Assembly (NCBI RefSeq): GCF_027625995.1
Contig: NZ_CP115396.1
Span: 806,001 to 870,000, forward strand
Origin: Hymenobacter yonginensis
Lineage (GTDB): Bacteria; Bacteroidota; Bacteroidia; Cytophagales; Hymenobacteraceae
Direction: 5' to 3'
DNA: 64,000 nucleotides
A model generated the notes under the pieces. That model did no database searches and had not been told where the DNA came from. It saw only the letters and a program-made list of their open reading frames with translations. This document shows positions 1 through 7,894 of the stretch, one piece after another; positions within the stretch are counted from its first letter, which is position 1, and each line of letters starts with the position of its first letter. Position numbers and translations under genes: made by a program.

Positions 1-1047
1 AGCCTGGGTGTCACCGTTTACGGTTACCGTCACGGTCTGGCTGGTCTGGCCGGCCGCGAAGGTCAGGGTCTGGGGCGAGGTGAAGGTGAAGTCCTGGCCG
101 CTGGTGGCGGTGGAGTTGGCGGCGTCAAACGCTACCTGTACCGTGAGGGCCGAGGTAGGCGCGGGCGTCACGTTCACGGTAGCCGTGAAGGTGGTGGTGC
201 CGCTGTTGCCTTCCACGATGCTGCCGGTAGCGGAAGCAAACGAGAAGGTAGGCACTACCTGGAAGCCATAGGCGCGGGCCACGAGGTCGGGGAAAGCAAT
301 GTAGGGGTTGAAGTTGCCCTGGCTTTTGGCCACCCGGCGGTTCCGCTCCCGCTCGCGGGCGTCTACCGGGTCGGCCAGGTGCCACTGGTAGAGCGTGTTC
401 AGGTCGGCCAGTGCCGTGATGACGTCCTTGCCCGGGTCGAAATTCTGGCCCTGGTGCATGGTGTAGAAGTAGAACGCCGCGCGGGCCAGGTTGCCCTTGT
501 GGTCTTCGCGGGGCTCAAACTGCGAGTTGGTGTCCTCGCTGTACTCCTCGATGTTGCTGGTCGGGACGGTAGCCTGGCTGGTGGCGCCGCGCATCCACTT
601 GGTGGTCTGGTTGTCTGGAATCTCGGCAAACGGGTCAGAACCGCGGTCCGAGTTCCACTGAATAAACGTTGGGAACAGGTGGTGGATGTCGGAGCGCATG
701 CGCACTACCTCGTTGAACCACGACTGCGGAATGCTGTGCTCACAGTTGATACCGCTCACCACGCCCGGGTTGGTGCTGGCCGAGTCGATGCGCACCGTTT
801 CCTGATAGCCAGAGTACACGCACGTTACGCGGCCCTGGAAGTTATCAACGTAGTTGTACATCTTGCCGCGGGCGGTATTGTAGCTAAGCTCGGTGCGCTT
901 GCCGTCGTACCAGTTCTGGCGCAGCCAGTCTTTCAGGGCCTGGCCCTGCAGGGAGGTAGGCGGAGCAGGCGGTAAAGTTTGCGCTGAAGCCACGACGCTG
1001 CCTAGGGTCAGCGCCGCGCCCAGCAAACGGGCGAAAAAGTGTTTCAT
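1..1047 (-). CDS. Secreted endonuclease I family nuclease with Calx-beta-like domain (partial)
   Basis: The frame is open from an ATG at 1047 to the left edge, so the C-terminus is missing (349 codons seen). An N-terminal signal peptide (MKHFFARLLGAALTLGSVVA) predicts export. Residues about 30-230 carry the endonuclease I (EndA/NucM) signatures: NCEHSIPQSWF with the likely catalytic His104, followed by a DIHHLFP block. This family makes non-specific cuts in DNA or RNA outside the cytoplasm, using a metal-bound histidine. From about residue 240 the sequence turns into a Thr/Val-rich beta-sandwich ending in TVTVNGDTQ, which looks like a Calx-beta or similar repeat. In Bacteroidota such proteins often end in a T9SS sorting domain, which here would lie outside the window. 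A role in nutrient scavenging or biofilm DNA turnover is inference. Confidence 0.85.
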   Translation of the reverse strand, partial: MKHFFARLLGAALTLGSVVASAQTLPPAPPTSLQGQALKDWLRQNWYDGKRTELSYNTARGKMYNYVDNFQGRVTCVYSGYQETVRIDSASTNPGVVSGINCEHSIPQSWFNEVVRMRSDIHHLFPTFIQWNSDRGSDPFAEIPDNQTTKWMRGATSQATVPTSNIEEYSEDTNSQFEPREDHKGNLARAAFYFYTMHQGQNFDPGKDVITALADLNTLYQWHLADPVDARERERNRRVAKSQGNFNPYIAFPDLVARAYGFQVVPTFSFASATGSIVEGNSGTTTFTATVNVTPAPTSALTVQVAFDAANSTATSGQDFTFTSPQTLTFAAGQTSQTVTVTVNGDTQA

Positions 1048-1164
1048 GCTGGCAAAAAAGGTAAGAAAACGTCTGCTAAGGTCGGGAATTTATAGCAATG
1101 GCTGCGTGGTTAAATTGTTACCTGCCTAGTAGTTGCCGTCCGCTGGGGTCGCAGGTGCATAAAA

Positions 1165-1194
1165 AAAGACCTGCTCCGTCGGGAGCAGGTCTTT
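1165..1194 (-). terminator. Terminator after the fasciclin gene
   Basis: A perfect 13-bp stem (AAAGACCTGCTCC with its complement, loop GTCG) lies 40 bp past the fasciclin stop codon. The A-run at 1161-1167 becomes a U-tract on the minus strand. It also separates this gene from the nuclease gene downstream. Confidence 0.8.
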
Positions 1195-1233
1195 CAGTGA
1201 AGCAGACAGGCCGCCTACAGGGCAGCACCGACC

Positions 1234-2001
1234 TTACTTGGTGGGCATCAGCACCGTGTCGATTACGTGCGTGATGCCGTTGCTCGATACCACGTTCGGA
1301 ATGGTTACGTTAGCCATGCCGCCTTTGGCGTCATGAATCATCACGGTGTTGCCGCTGCGGTGCACGGTCAGGTTTTCGCCTTCCACGGTGGTCAGGGTCT
1401 GGCCGTCCTTCAGGTCGGCAGCCATCAGGCGGCCGGGCACTACGTGGTAGGTGAGGATGGTGGTGAGCTTAGTCTTGTTTTCGGGCATCACCAGCGTGTT
1501 TACGGTGCCGGCGGGCAGCTTATCGAAAGCGGCGTTGGTGGGGGCGAAGACCGTGAACGGACCGGTGCCTTTCAGCGTCTCCACGAGGCCGCCGGCCTTC
1601 ACGGCAGCTACCAGCGTGGTGTGGTCGGCCGAGCCTACGGCGTTGTCGACGATGTCCTTATCGGGCGTCATCATGGCGCCGCCTACCATCACCCCACCCG
1701 AGGTGGAAGCGCCCATGCTGCCGGAGCTCATGGAGGCATCGCCGCTCATCTTCATTTCTTTCATGTCCTTGCCTTTGCGGGGCTTGGTGGTGGCTTTCAT
1801 CTTTGAGCCATCGGCGGCTTCGCCTTTTACCTTCATCTTGCCATCGTCGGCCACCTTGGTTTTGGTGGTCATCTCGGCGTCTTTGGTTTTGGTCTTCTCG
1901 TCGTCCGACTTAGTCTTGGTGGTCTGGGCGGCGGCGGTAGAGGAAAGGCCAACGTTTACGGCCAGAGCCAGCGTGGCTACGGAAAGGAATTGCTTGAACA
2001 T
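1234..2001 (-). CDS. Exported fasciclin (FAS1) domain protein with Lys/Thr/Met-rich spacer
   Basis: A 255-residue protein with a signal peptide (ending near STAAAQ) and one C-terminal FAS1 domain, residues about 115-253. FAS1 hallmarks are visible: TGPFTVFAPTNAAFDKL (the H1 motif), the ILTYHVVPGRL block and the closing GITHVIDTVLMP. FAS1 domains mediate adhesion or ligand binding at cell surfaces; the specific ligand is unknown. Between the signal peptide and FAS1, residues about 27-105 form a low-complexity segment dominated by Lys, Thr, Asp and Met, then Gly/Ser/Met. This is likely disordered and very hydrophilic. The gene stands alone, with its own terminator, and has no obvious operon partner. 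Confidence 0.85.
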   Translation of the reverse strand: MFKQFLSVATLALAVNVGLSSTAAAQTTKTKSDDEKTKTKDAEMTTKTKVADDGKMKVKGEAADGSKMKATTKPRKGKDMKEMKMSGDASMSSGSMGASTSGGVMVGGAMMTPDKDIVDNAVGSADHTTLVAAVKAGGLVETLKGTGPFTVFAPTNAAFDKLPAGTVNTLVMPENKTKLTTILTYHVVPGRLMAADLKDGQTLTTVEGENLTVHRSGNTVMIHDAKGGMANVTIPNVVSSNGITHVIDTVLMPTK

Positions 2002-2113
2002 GGTGTGAGAATATAGTGAGTGAGGGGAATTCGGATTTGGGCCTTATACGGGCTATAGCCGGGAATAGATATAGCCGGAGCTATAAGTGCCCTCAGGTGC
2101 CTGTAAGCAGGAT

Positions 2114-2788
2114 TCAGGCAGCCGGAAACAGAACACTAGGGTCGTTGTGGGCGGGCGAGTTTACGAGGGTGCTCACTACGTACTCCTGCATCTGGTCGGC
2201 GGGGTAGGGCAGCAGCAGACTTTGATGGGCGGCCGGGCCCAGGCCGTCGTCCAGCCAGGCCAGCTCCGCCTCACGCCCTGGCAGAATCACGGGCATGCGG
2301 CTGTGGATGCGGGCCATCAGGGCGTTAGGCTCGGTCGTGACGATGGTGAAGGTGGGCAGCACCTCGCCGCTGGCGCGGTCCAGCCACTCATCCCAGAGGC
2401 CGGCGAAGGCGTAGGGCTGCTTGTTCTGCAGCAGGATGCGGTGCGGCGTTTTGGGGCCTTTGCTGCCGCCAGTCTGCTGCCACTCATAGAAGCTGTCGGC
2501 CAGCACCAGGCAGCGCCGCCGCTGCAGCAGTTGCCGGAACGAGGGCTTCTCGGCCAGCGTTTCGGCGCGGGCGTTGATGGGCTGCGGGCCGGTAGTACGG
2601 TCTTTCACCCAGGCCGGCACCAGCCCCCACTGAAACAGCTGCACCCGCCCCGGCTCTGTATTCGTGACGACGGGTAGGCGCTGCGAGGGCGCGGCGTTGT
2701 AGTTGGGCACAAGGTCGGCGGGCACGGCCACCTCGAAGCGCTCCGCAATGGCCGGAGCTGGGGTAATGAAGGTATAGCGGCCGCACAT
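2114..2788 (-). CDS. SRAP domain protein (HMCES/YedK family)
   Basis: A 224-residue protein. The start at 2788 is chosen because it places Cys as residue 2 (MCGRYTF); SRAP enzymes need this cysteine at the free N-terminus, since it forms a thiazolidine crosslink with abasic sites in single-stranded DNA. An in-frame open extension upstream to 2875 is therefore not coding. Other family signatures are FYEWQQ (with the conserved Glu), NARAETL, and HSRMPVIL near the C-terminus (with the active-site His). The family shields abasic sites during replication. In bacteria it is often an SOS or stand-alone gene; here the neighbours give no further clue. Confidence 0.92.
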   Translation of the reverse strand: MCGRYTFITPAPAIAERFEVAVPADLVPNYNAAPSQRLPVVTNTEPGRVQLFQWGLVPAWVKDRTTGPQPINARAETLAEKPSFRQLLQRRRCLVLADSFYEWQQTGGSKGPKTPHRILLQNKQPYAFAGLWDEWLDRASGEVLPTFTIVTTEPNALMARIHSRMPVILPGREAELAWLDDGLGPAAHQSLLLPYPADQMQEYVVSTLVNSPAHNDPSVLFPAA

Positions 2789-2879
2789 AATCAGGAGAGG
2801 GAAAGTCAGGAAACGGTTTCCTCTGCAAACGGCCCACCCGCCGCGGAGTTGGCCCGGCGGCGGCATTTTATACAAGCAA

Positions 2880-2918
2880 ATGGCCCCGCGAACTGCCAGT
2901 CAGGCGTCGCGGGGCCAT
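2880..2918 (-). terminator. Terminator-like hairpin at the end of the GH30 gene set
   Basis: A perfect 12-bp stem (ATGGCCCCGCGA and its complement) lies about 30 bp past the stop of the last GH30 gene. On the minus strand it is followed by a moderately T-rich stretch. It probably ends the polysaccharide-locus transcript before the SRAP gene. Confidence 0.6.
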
Positions 2919-2946
2919 TTTACAGATGGCAACAGGAGGAGGTAGG

Positions 2947-4422
2947 CTAGTTTACCACCATCGTCATGATGGAGTGGGCGGGGCTGTTGGCGCTGGCGCC
3001 CTGGCCCTGCATCCAAAGCTGGAAATCCTGCGCTTTGTCGCTGTTGTTCATCACCACCACGGCCACTTTGCCGTCGGGATTGAGAAAAGCCGTGGTGCTG
3101 AGATGGTCGCGGTTGGAGGAGCTGATGATGCGCCGCGCACCGGGCTTGATGAACTTGGAGAAGTGGCCAATGTAGTAGTAGGCGTTGGTGTAAATCAGCT
3201 TGCCGGTGCGCGTATCGCCGATGATGGGCGAGAAGCAGAAGTTCTGCACGTGGTTGGGGCCGCCGGTTTGGTCGAGCAGCACGTTCCAATCGGTCCAGCC
3301 CACGGTGCCGCTGTTGAAGTCGTTGATCATGGAGTGGCCGTACCGCTCGCCTAGGGCCCAGTCGTTCACCTTATCGAAGCTGAATTTCTCCACGCAGCCT
3401 TCCGTGAAAATCAGGTTGGTGTTGGGGTAGGCCTCGTGCACGCGGCGCAAGTTGTCGAAGAGCATGCTGCTGCCAGTCCAGGTTTCGTACCAGTGGTAGC
3501 CGATGCCCCACACGTACTGCGCAGCCTTGGGGTCGTCGAGGATGGTGCTGGCGCGCTGGTAGATCTGGTCGCGGTTGTGGTCCCAGGCAATTAGCTTCCG
3601 GTCGCCAAGGCCGCCTTTCTTCAGCGTCGGGCCGAGGTAGTCCCGGATGAAGTCGCGCTCCTCCTCGGCCGAGAAGATGCAAGACTCCCACTTCTGCTTG
3701 GCCATGGGCTCGTTCTGCACGCTCAGCCCCCAGATCGGAATGCCCTGGCGCTCATACTCCTTGATGAACTTCACGTAGTAGTCGGCCCAGGTCTGGCGGT
3801 ACTGGGGCAGCAGCTTGCCGCCGCGCAGCATGTCGTTGCTGTCCTTCATCCAGGCGGGCGGGCTCCAGGGGCTCACGTACATCGTGAGCTTGCCGCCGGC
3901 TGCCGCCTGGGCCTGCTTGATGAATGGAATGCGGTACTGCTCGTCGTGCTTCACGCTGAACGTCTTCAGCTGCTCGTCTTTGTCGGCCACGTAGGTGTAG
4001 GGCCCGCTGGAGAAGTCGGAGCTGTGGATGCTCGTGCGGGCCAGCGTGTAGCCGATGCCGGCCGTGGGGCTGTAGTAGGCCTGCATGAACTCTTGCTGGG
4101 TGGCCTTGGGCAGCTTGGCGTAGGTTTCGGCGGCGGCATCCGTAAGGGCCCCGCCAATGCCCAGCATGGTCTGGAACGTCTTGCCGGGGTCCACGAAGAT
4201 GCAGACCTGCGTTTCCAGCGGCTGGCCCACCGGCTGTAGCGTCAGGGTGTTGCCAGCCGAGATCCGCAGCTCGGTGTTGGCAGCGGTGGTAAACACCTGG
4301 GCCTTTTTGCCAACGGCCGAATACGGCTGAGAATTGCCGGCGTTTTTGGCGGCTTTCTGGGCTACGGCGCTGCCGGTGCACAAGGCAGCCAGCAGCAAGG
4401 AAGGAAGGAGGGTTTTGCGCAT
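2947..4422 (-). CDS. GH30 family glycoside hydrolase (third copy in the operon)
   Basis: A 491-residue exported protein with a plain signal peptide (LLAALCTGSAVAQ) and no lipobox, unlike the two GH30 proteins encoded just upstream. The GH30 (glucosylceramidase-like) (beta/alpha)8 barrel covers about residues 70-410, with the acid/base Glu238 in SVQNEPMAK and the nucleophile Glu341 in IFTEGCVE. A C-terminal beta-sandwich follows to the end. GH30 enzymes retain configuration and cleave beta-glucosidic, beta-1,6-glucan or beta-xylosidic bonds. No subfamily assignment is certain from sequence reading. It is the last gene of the locus and the most divergent of the three paralogues. The lack of a lipobox suggests a periplasmic or secreted enzyme acting on oligosaccharides. 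Confidence 0.9.
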   Translation of the reverse strand: MRKTLLPSLLLAALCTGSAVAQKAAKNAGNSQPYSAVGKKAQVFTTAANTELRISAGNTLTLQPVGQPLETQVCIFVDPGKTFQTMLGIGGALTDAAAETYAKLPKATQQEFMQAYYSPTAGIGYTLARTSIHSSDFSSGPYTYVADKDEQLKTFSVKHDEQYRIPFIKQAQAAAGGKLTMYVSPWSPPAWMKDSNDMLRGGKLLPQYRQTWADYYVKFIKEYERQGIPIWGLSVQNEPMAKQKWESCIFSAEEERDFIRDYLGPTLKKGGLGDRKLIAWDHNRDQIYQRASTILDDPKAAQYVWGIGYHWYETWTGSSMLFDNLRRVHEAYPNTNLIFTEGCVEKFSFDKVNDWALGERYGHSMINDFNSGTVGWTDWNVLLDQTGGPNHVQNFCFSPIIGDTRTGKLIYTNAYYYIGHFSKFIKPGARRIISSSNRDHLSTTAFLNPDGKVAVVVMNNSDKAQDFQLWMQGQGASANSPAHSIMTMVVN

Positions 4423-4509
4423 AAGAAATTAGGCGGCGGGTGGCCCGCCAGGGCCGCTGGCGTAGAGGCGGCAGCGGAAATGAAAAAGTCTAGAGAGTGG
4501 CGCCGTAGG

Positions 4510-5964
4510 CTACCACACGTAGGTACCCACAGCGCCGGCCGGCAGCGTGGTGCTGGCTGCCTTGCCGCGGTACTGAATGTCGAAGGCCTGGCTGGTGCCG
4601 CTGGTGTTCTGCACAATCAGCACTTTCTGGCCGTTCGGTGCCTTGAAGGCCACGTTGGTGAGGCCGCCGGGGGTAGTTGAGCCAATGCGCACCGAGCCGG
4701 GCCGCACAAACTTAGCCGCGTGCGCCACCGTGTAGTAGGCCGTGTTGCGCGAAACCGTGTTGCCGTTGATGGTGAGGGCGCCCAGGCAGGTGCTGCAGCC
4801 GCCGTTGGTGTGCGGACCGTAGTTTTGGTCGGCGGCCAGGTTCCATTCCAGCACGTTGCGGCTCCAGTTGAGCGTGCCCCCGATAATCAGGTTGTTGATG
4901 TGCCAGGTGAAGTCGGCGGCGAAGTTGCCGGGGCCGCCCACCCACTGCTCCGTGAAGTACACGCTCTTAGCCGGGTAGGCGTTGTGCACCTGGCTCATGG
5001 CGTTGATGTTGCCGGCGTACAGATGGAACGCCGAGCCATCGACGTAGCGGCTCACCTGCGGATCGGCCAGGATGGCGAGCGGGTAGTCGGTACGGTCGGT
5101 ATTGTGGTCGTAGAGGATGATTTTGGTGGTCAGCCCGGCCGCCTGCAGCGCCGGGCCCAGGTTGTTTTTGATGAAGGCAGCTTGCTCCGCAGCCGTCATC
5201 AGCATGCTGGGGTTGTTGTAGGGATTCAGGGGCTCGTTCTGGATGGTAATGGCATCGAGGCGCACGCCCTCGGCCTGCATCTGCTGCAGGTATTTCACGA
5301 AGTAGCGGGCGTACACGTCGTAGAACTCGGGCTTCAGGGAGCCGCCCACGAAGCTGCCGTTGGTTTTCATCCAGGTGGGCGCCGTCCAGGGCGAGCCCAG
5401 GATTTTCAGGTCGGGGTTGATCTGCAGAATCTCGCGCAGCACGGGCAGCAGGTCGGCGCGCTCGGGCTCTAGGCTGAAGCGGGCCAGCGTGGGGTCAGTC
5501 TGGCCGCCGGGCAGGTCGTTGTAGGTGAACTCGCGGCTGCTCAGGTCCGAAGCCCCGATGCTGATGCGCAAATAGCTCACGCCAATGCTGCCGGCATCGG
5601 TGCCGAACAGCTCCCGCAGCAGCGTGGTGCGGTTCGCGGCGGGCAGCTGGTTGAGCAGCTGGGCGCTGCCGCCCGTGAGCGTGTACCCGAAGCCGTCGAT
5701 GCCCTGAAACGTCTGGGTGGTGTCCACCACAATGGTCGGATTCTGCCCCACCGGTGCCAGGAAATTCAGCGCCAGCGTGCTTTTCTGGAACAGCGCCGAC
5801 TGGTCGGTAGTCGTCAGCCACAGCGCCACTTGCGACGGGCCCGCCGTGGGCGGCGGCGTCACGGGTGGCGTTGGGGGCGTGGCCGGGTCCGGCGAATCGG
5901 TACCGCAGTTGCTCAGGCCCAGCAGCAGCGCGCCGGCCAGAATGCAGATCAGGCTATGTTTCAT
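4510..5964 (-). CDS. GH30 family glycoside hydrolase lipoprotein (second copy)
   Basis: A 484-residue lipoprotein: the signal peptide ends in the lipobox-like LLGLSNC, followed by a Pro-rich linker (residues about 27-45) and then a GH30 catalytic barrel. The acid/base Glu244 lies in TIQNEPLNPYNN and the nucleophile Glu339 in YFTEQWVGG. The C-terminal beta domain ends in AGAVGTYVW. It is closely similar along its whole length to the GH30 protein encoded upstream (6171-7607), including the shared GQTDPTLA and VEWNLA-type blocks, so the pair arose by tandem duplication. A lipoprotein anchor in a SusC/D locus suggests a surface endo-acting enzyme. A beta-1,6-glucan substrate is inference from the family. 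Confidence 0.92.
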   Translation of the reverse strand: MKHSLICILAGALLLGLSNCGTDSPDPATPPTPPVTPPPTAGPSQVALWLTTTDQSALFQKSTLALNFLAPVGQNPTIVVDTTQTFQGIDGFGYTLTGGSAQLLNQLPAANRTTLLRELFGTDAGSIGVSYLRISIGASDLSSREFTYNDLPGGQTDPTLARFSLEPERADLLPVLREILQINPDLKILGSPWTAPTWMKTNGSFVGGSLKPEFYDVYARYFVKYLQQMQAEGVRLDAITIQNEPLNPYNNPSMLMTAAEQAAFIKNNLGPALQAAGLTTKIILYDHNTDRTDYPLAILADPQVSRYVDGSAFHLYAGNINAMSQVHNAYPAKSVYFTEQWVGGPGNFAADFTWHINNLIIGGTLNWSRNVLEWNLAADQNYGPHTNGGCSTCLGALTINGNTVSRNTAYYTVAHAAKFVRPGSVRIGSTTPGGLTNVAFKAPNGQKVLIVQNTSGTSQAFDIQYRGKAASTTLPAGAVGTYVW

Positions 5965-5972
5965 AGGGGAGT

Positions 5973-6175
5973 GGCTAGTATTGAGTAGGTGGTATTAGGT
6001 ATTGAATAGTTAGTCGGGAACAAGCCGCTTAGCAGCGACGGGTATGTAGTAATCAGCGCAGACAGAAGCAGAGCCGCATAGCGGCGGCAGAAATTCTGAC
6101 AGACCAGCCGCCGCTACGCGGCTGTTTTCTGCTCTCTGCCAACTACTCAATACCAACTAATCAATACTACTTACC
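5973..6175. repeat. Degenerate inverted repeat between two GH30 genes
   Basis: The 206-bp gap between the two lipoprotein GH30 genes is filled by an imperfect inverted repeat. The outer arms are T/A-rich (TAGTATTGAGTAGGTGG near 5976, mirrored near 6170), and an inner pair is GC-rich (GCCGCATAGCGGCGGC near 6072, mirrored near 6105-6120). Being inside an apparent operon, the folded RNA could affect expression of the distal gene. Otherwise it is a dispersed non-coding repeat. Confidence 0.5.
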
Positions 6176-7607
6176 ACACGTAGGTGCCCACGGCGCCGGG
6201 GGCCAGGGTGGAGGCAAATGTGCGGCCGCCGTGGCGCACGCTGAATGTTTGGGCGGTGGGGTTGTCGTTCTGCACAATCAGCACCCGGTCGCCGTTGGGC
6301 GCCTTGAAGGCCACGTTGGCCAGCTTGCCGGTTACCGTGGAGGCTATGCGCACCGAACCGGGCCGTACAAACTTGCTGGCATGCGCAATGATGTAGTAAG
6401 CATCTTCGCGGCTGACGGTGTTGCCGTCCAGGGTGAGGGCGCCGCGGCACTCGGTGCAGCCGCCGGGCGTGTGCGGGTTCTGCTGCGGATCGGCGGCCAG
6501 GTTCCATTCCAGCACCGTGCGGGCCCAGTTGCGCGTGCCCCCGATAATGAGGGTGCGCACGTGCCAGGGCAGGTTTTCGGAGAAGTTGCTCTTCGAGCCC
6601 ACCCACTGCTCGGTGAAGTACAGGTTCTTGTCGGGGTGGGCGTCGTGCACCTGGCTTAGGGCCTCAATGGGGCCGGCGTAGAGGTGAAACGCCGAGCCGT
6701 CCACGTACTGCTTGGCCTCGGGGTCGTTGAGGATGGTAATCGGGTAGTCGGGCCGGTCGGCATTGTGGTCGTAGACGATGATTTTGGTATCCAGCTTCGC
6801 CGCCTTGAACGTGGGGCCGAGGTGCTTCTTCACGAACTCGGCCTGCTGCTCGGCCAGCATCAGCAGGCTGGGGTTGTTGCCGGGGTGCAAAGGCTCGTTC
6901 TGAATGGTGATGGCGTCAATCCGCACGCCTTCGGCCTTCATCTGCTGCACGTACTTCACGAAGTAACGGGCGTAGGCGTCGTAAAACTCGGGCTTGAGTG
7001 AGCCGCCTTTGGAGTTGTTTTTGGTTTTCATCCAGGTCGGCGGCGACCAGGGCGAGCCGAGCAGCTTGATGGCCGGGTTGATGGCCAGAATCTCCTTCAG
7101 GATGGGCAGCAGGTGGGTTCGGTCGGGGGCCAAGCTGAACTTGGCGAGGGTAGGGTCAGTCTGGCCGGCGGGCAGGTCGTCGTAGCTGAAAACCTGGGCA
7201 TCGAGGTCGGAAGCCCCGATGCTCAAGCGTAAGTAGCTGACGCCAATAGCGTTGCCGGTGGTGCCGAACAGCTCCTGCAGCAAAGCAGCGCGTTTGGGTG
7301 CATCCATGCGGTGCAGCAGCTCGGCGCTGCCACCCGTCAGGCAGTACCCGAAGCCGTCAATCGGCTGGAAGGTCTGGCTGTCATCGACTTCAATAACAGA
7401 GCCCGTAGCCGGGCTGGCGCTCCAGGTGGGCGCCGGCTGCAGCTGAAACAAGGCCGATTTATCGGGATTGGTGAGCCAGAACGCGGCCGAACGGTTGGTG
7501 CTGGCCGGGGCCTGAGCGGTGCCGGCCTGGGGTGGCCGCTGGCAGCCCGCGCCGAGGCCCAGGAGCAGCAGCAGCGAAAAGCCGGTAGATCGGAAAGTGG
7601 AAATCAT
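6171..7607 (-). CDS. GH30 family glycoside hydrolase lipoprotein (first copy)
   Basis: A 478-residue lipoprotein (lipobox LGAGC near residue 22) with a GH30 barrel. The acid/base Glu238 lies in TIQNEPLHPGNN and the nucleophile Glu333 in YFTEQWVGS. A C-terminal beta-sandwich ends AGAVGTYVW. It is the nearest relative of the next gene, with matching segments throughout. It lies 287 bp downstream of susD, so it is expected to be the first enzyme gene of the transcript. As a predicted surface lipoprotein it could act with SusC/SusD to cut a beta-glucan at the cell surface. Known GH30_3 enzymes of Bacteroides act on beta-1,6-glucan (pustulan). Whether this protein belongs to that subfamily is not established here. 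Confidence 0.92.
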   Translation of the reverse strand: MISTFRSTGFSLLLLLGLGAGCQRPPQAGTAQAPASTNRSAAFWLTNPDKSALFQLQPAPTWSASPATGSVIEVDDSQTFQPIDGFGYCLTGGSAELLHRMDAPKRAALLQELFGTTGNAIGVSYLRLSIGASDLDAQVFSYDDLPAGQTDPTLAKFSLAPDRTHLLPILKEILAINPAIKLLGSPWSPPTWMKTKNNSKGGSLKPEFYDAYARYFVKYVQQMKAEGVRIDAITIQNEPLHPGNNPSLLMLAEQQAEFVKKHLGPTFKAAKLDTKIIVYDHNADRPDYPITILNDPEAKQYVDGSAFHLYAGPIEALSQVHDAHPDKNLYFTEQWVGSKSNFSENLPWHVRTLIIGGTRNWARTVLEWNLAADPQQNPHTPGGCTECRGALTLDGNTVSREDAYYIIAHASKFVRPGSVRIASTVTGKLANVAFKAPNGDRVLIVQNDNPTAQTFSVRHGGRTFASTLAPGAVGTYVW

Positions 7608-7763
7608 AGCAAGTCGGAAAAGCAGAAAAGGGCAGGAATGGTAGCCAGGTTCGGCAGCCGTAGCCGCCAGCCCAGGCCCCGAGGGCCGATTCCGAGGTGT
7701 CCCCCCACGAAACCGGCCCTGGTTCCTGTTGGCCGGAAATGCGCCGGACCGCGCAGCTTGTCC

Positions 7764-7783
7764 CGGGGCGTTGCAGCGCCCCG
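7764..7783 (-). other. GC-rich hairpin in the susD-GH30 spacer
   Basis: The 287-bp spacer after susD has a compact 7-bp GC stem (CGGGGCG and complement, 5-nt loop) and no U-tract. It looks like an mRNA-stability or processing hairpin rather than a terminator, and could lower enzyme expression relative to susCD. No gene is seen in this spacer. Confidence 0.35.
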
Positions 7784-7894
7784 AGTACAGGACGCTACCG
7801 CTGCCTTCCGCCGAAAATTGAAGCCATACCAGGGTCGTTCAGCAGATTCAACCAGGCTCCTTTTTTCGTCGGCATGACAGCGGCAGCCCTGCTG

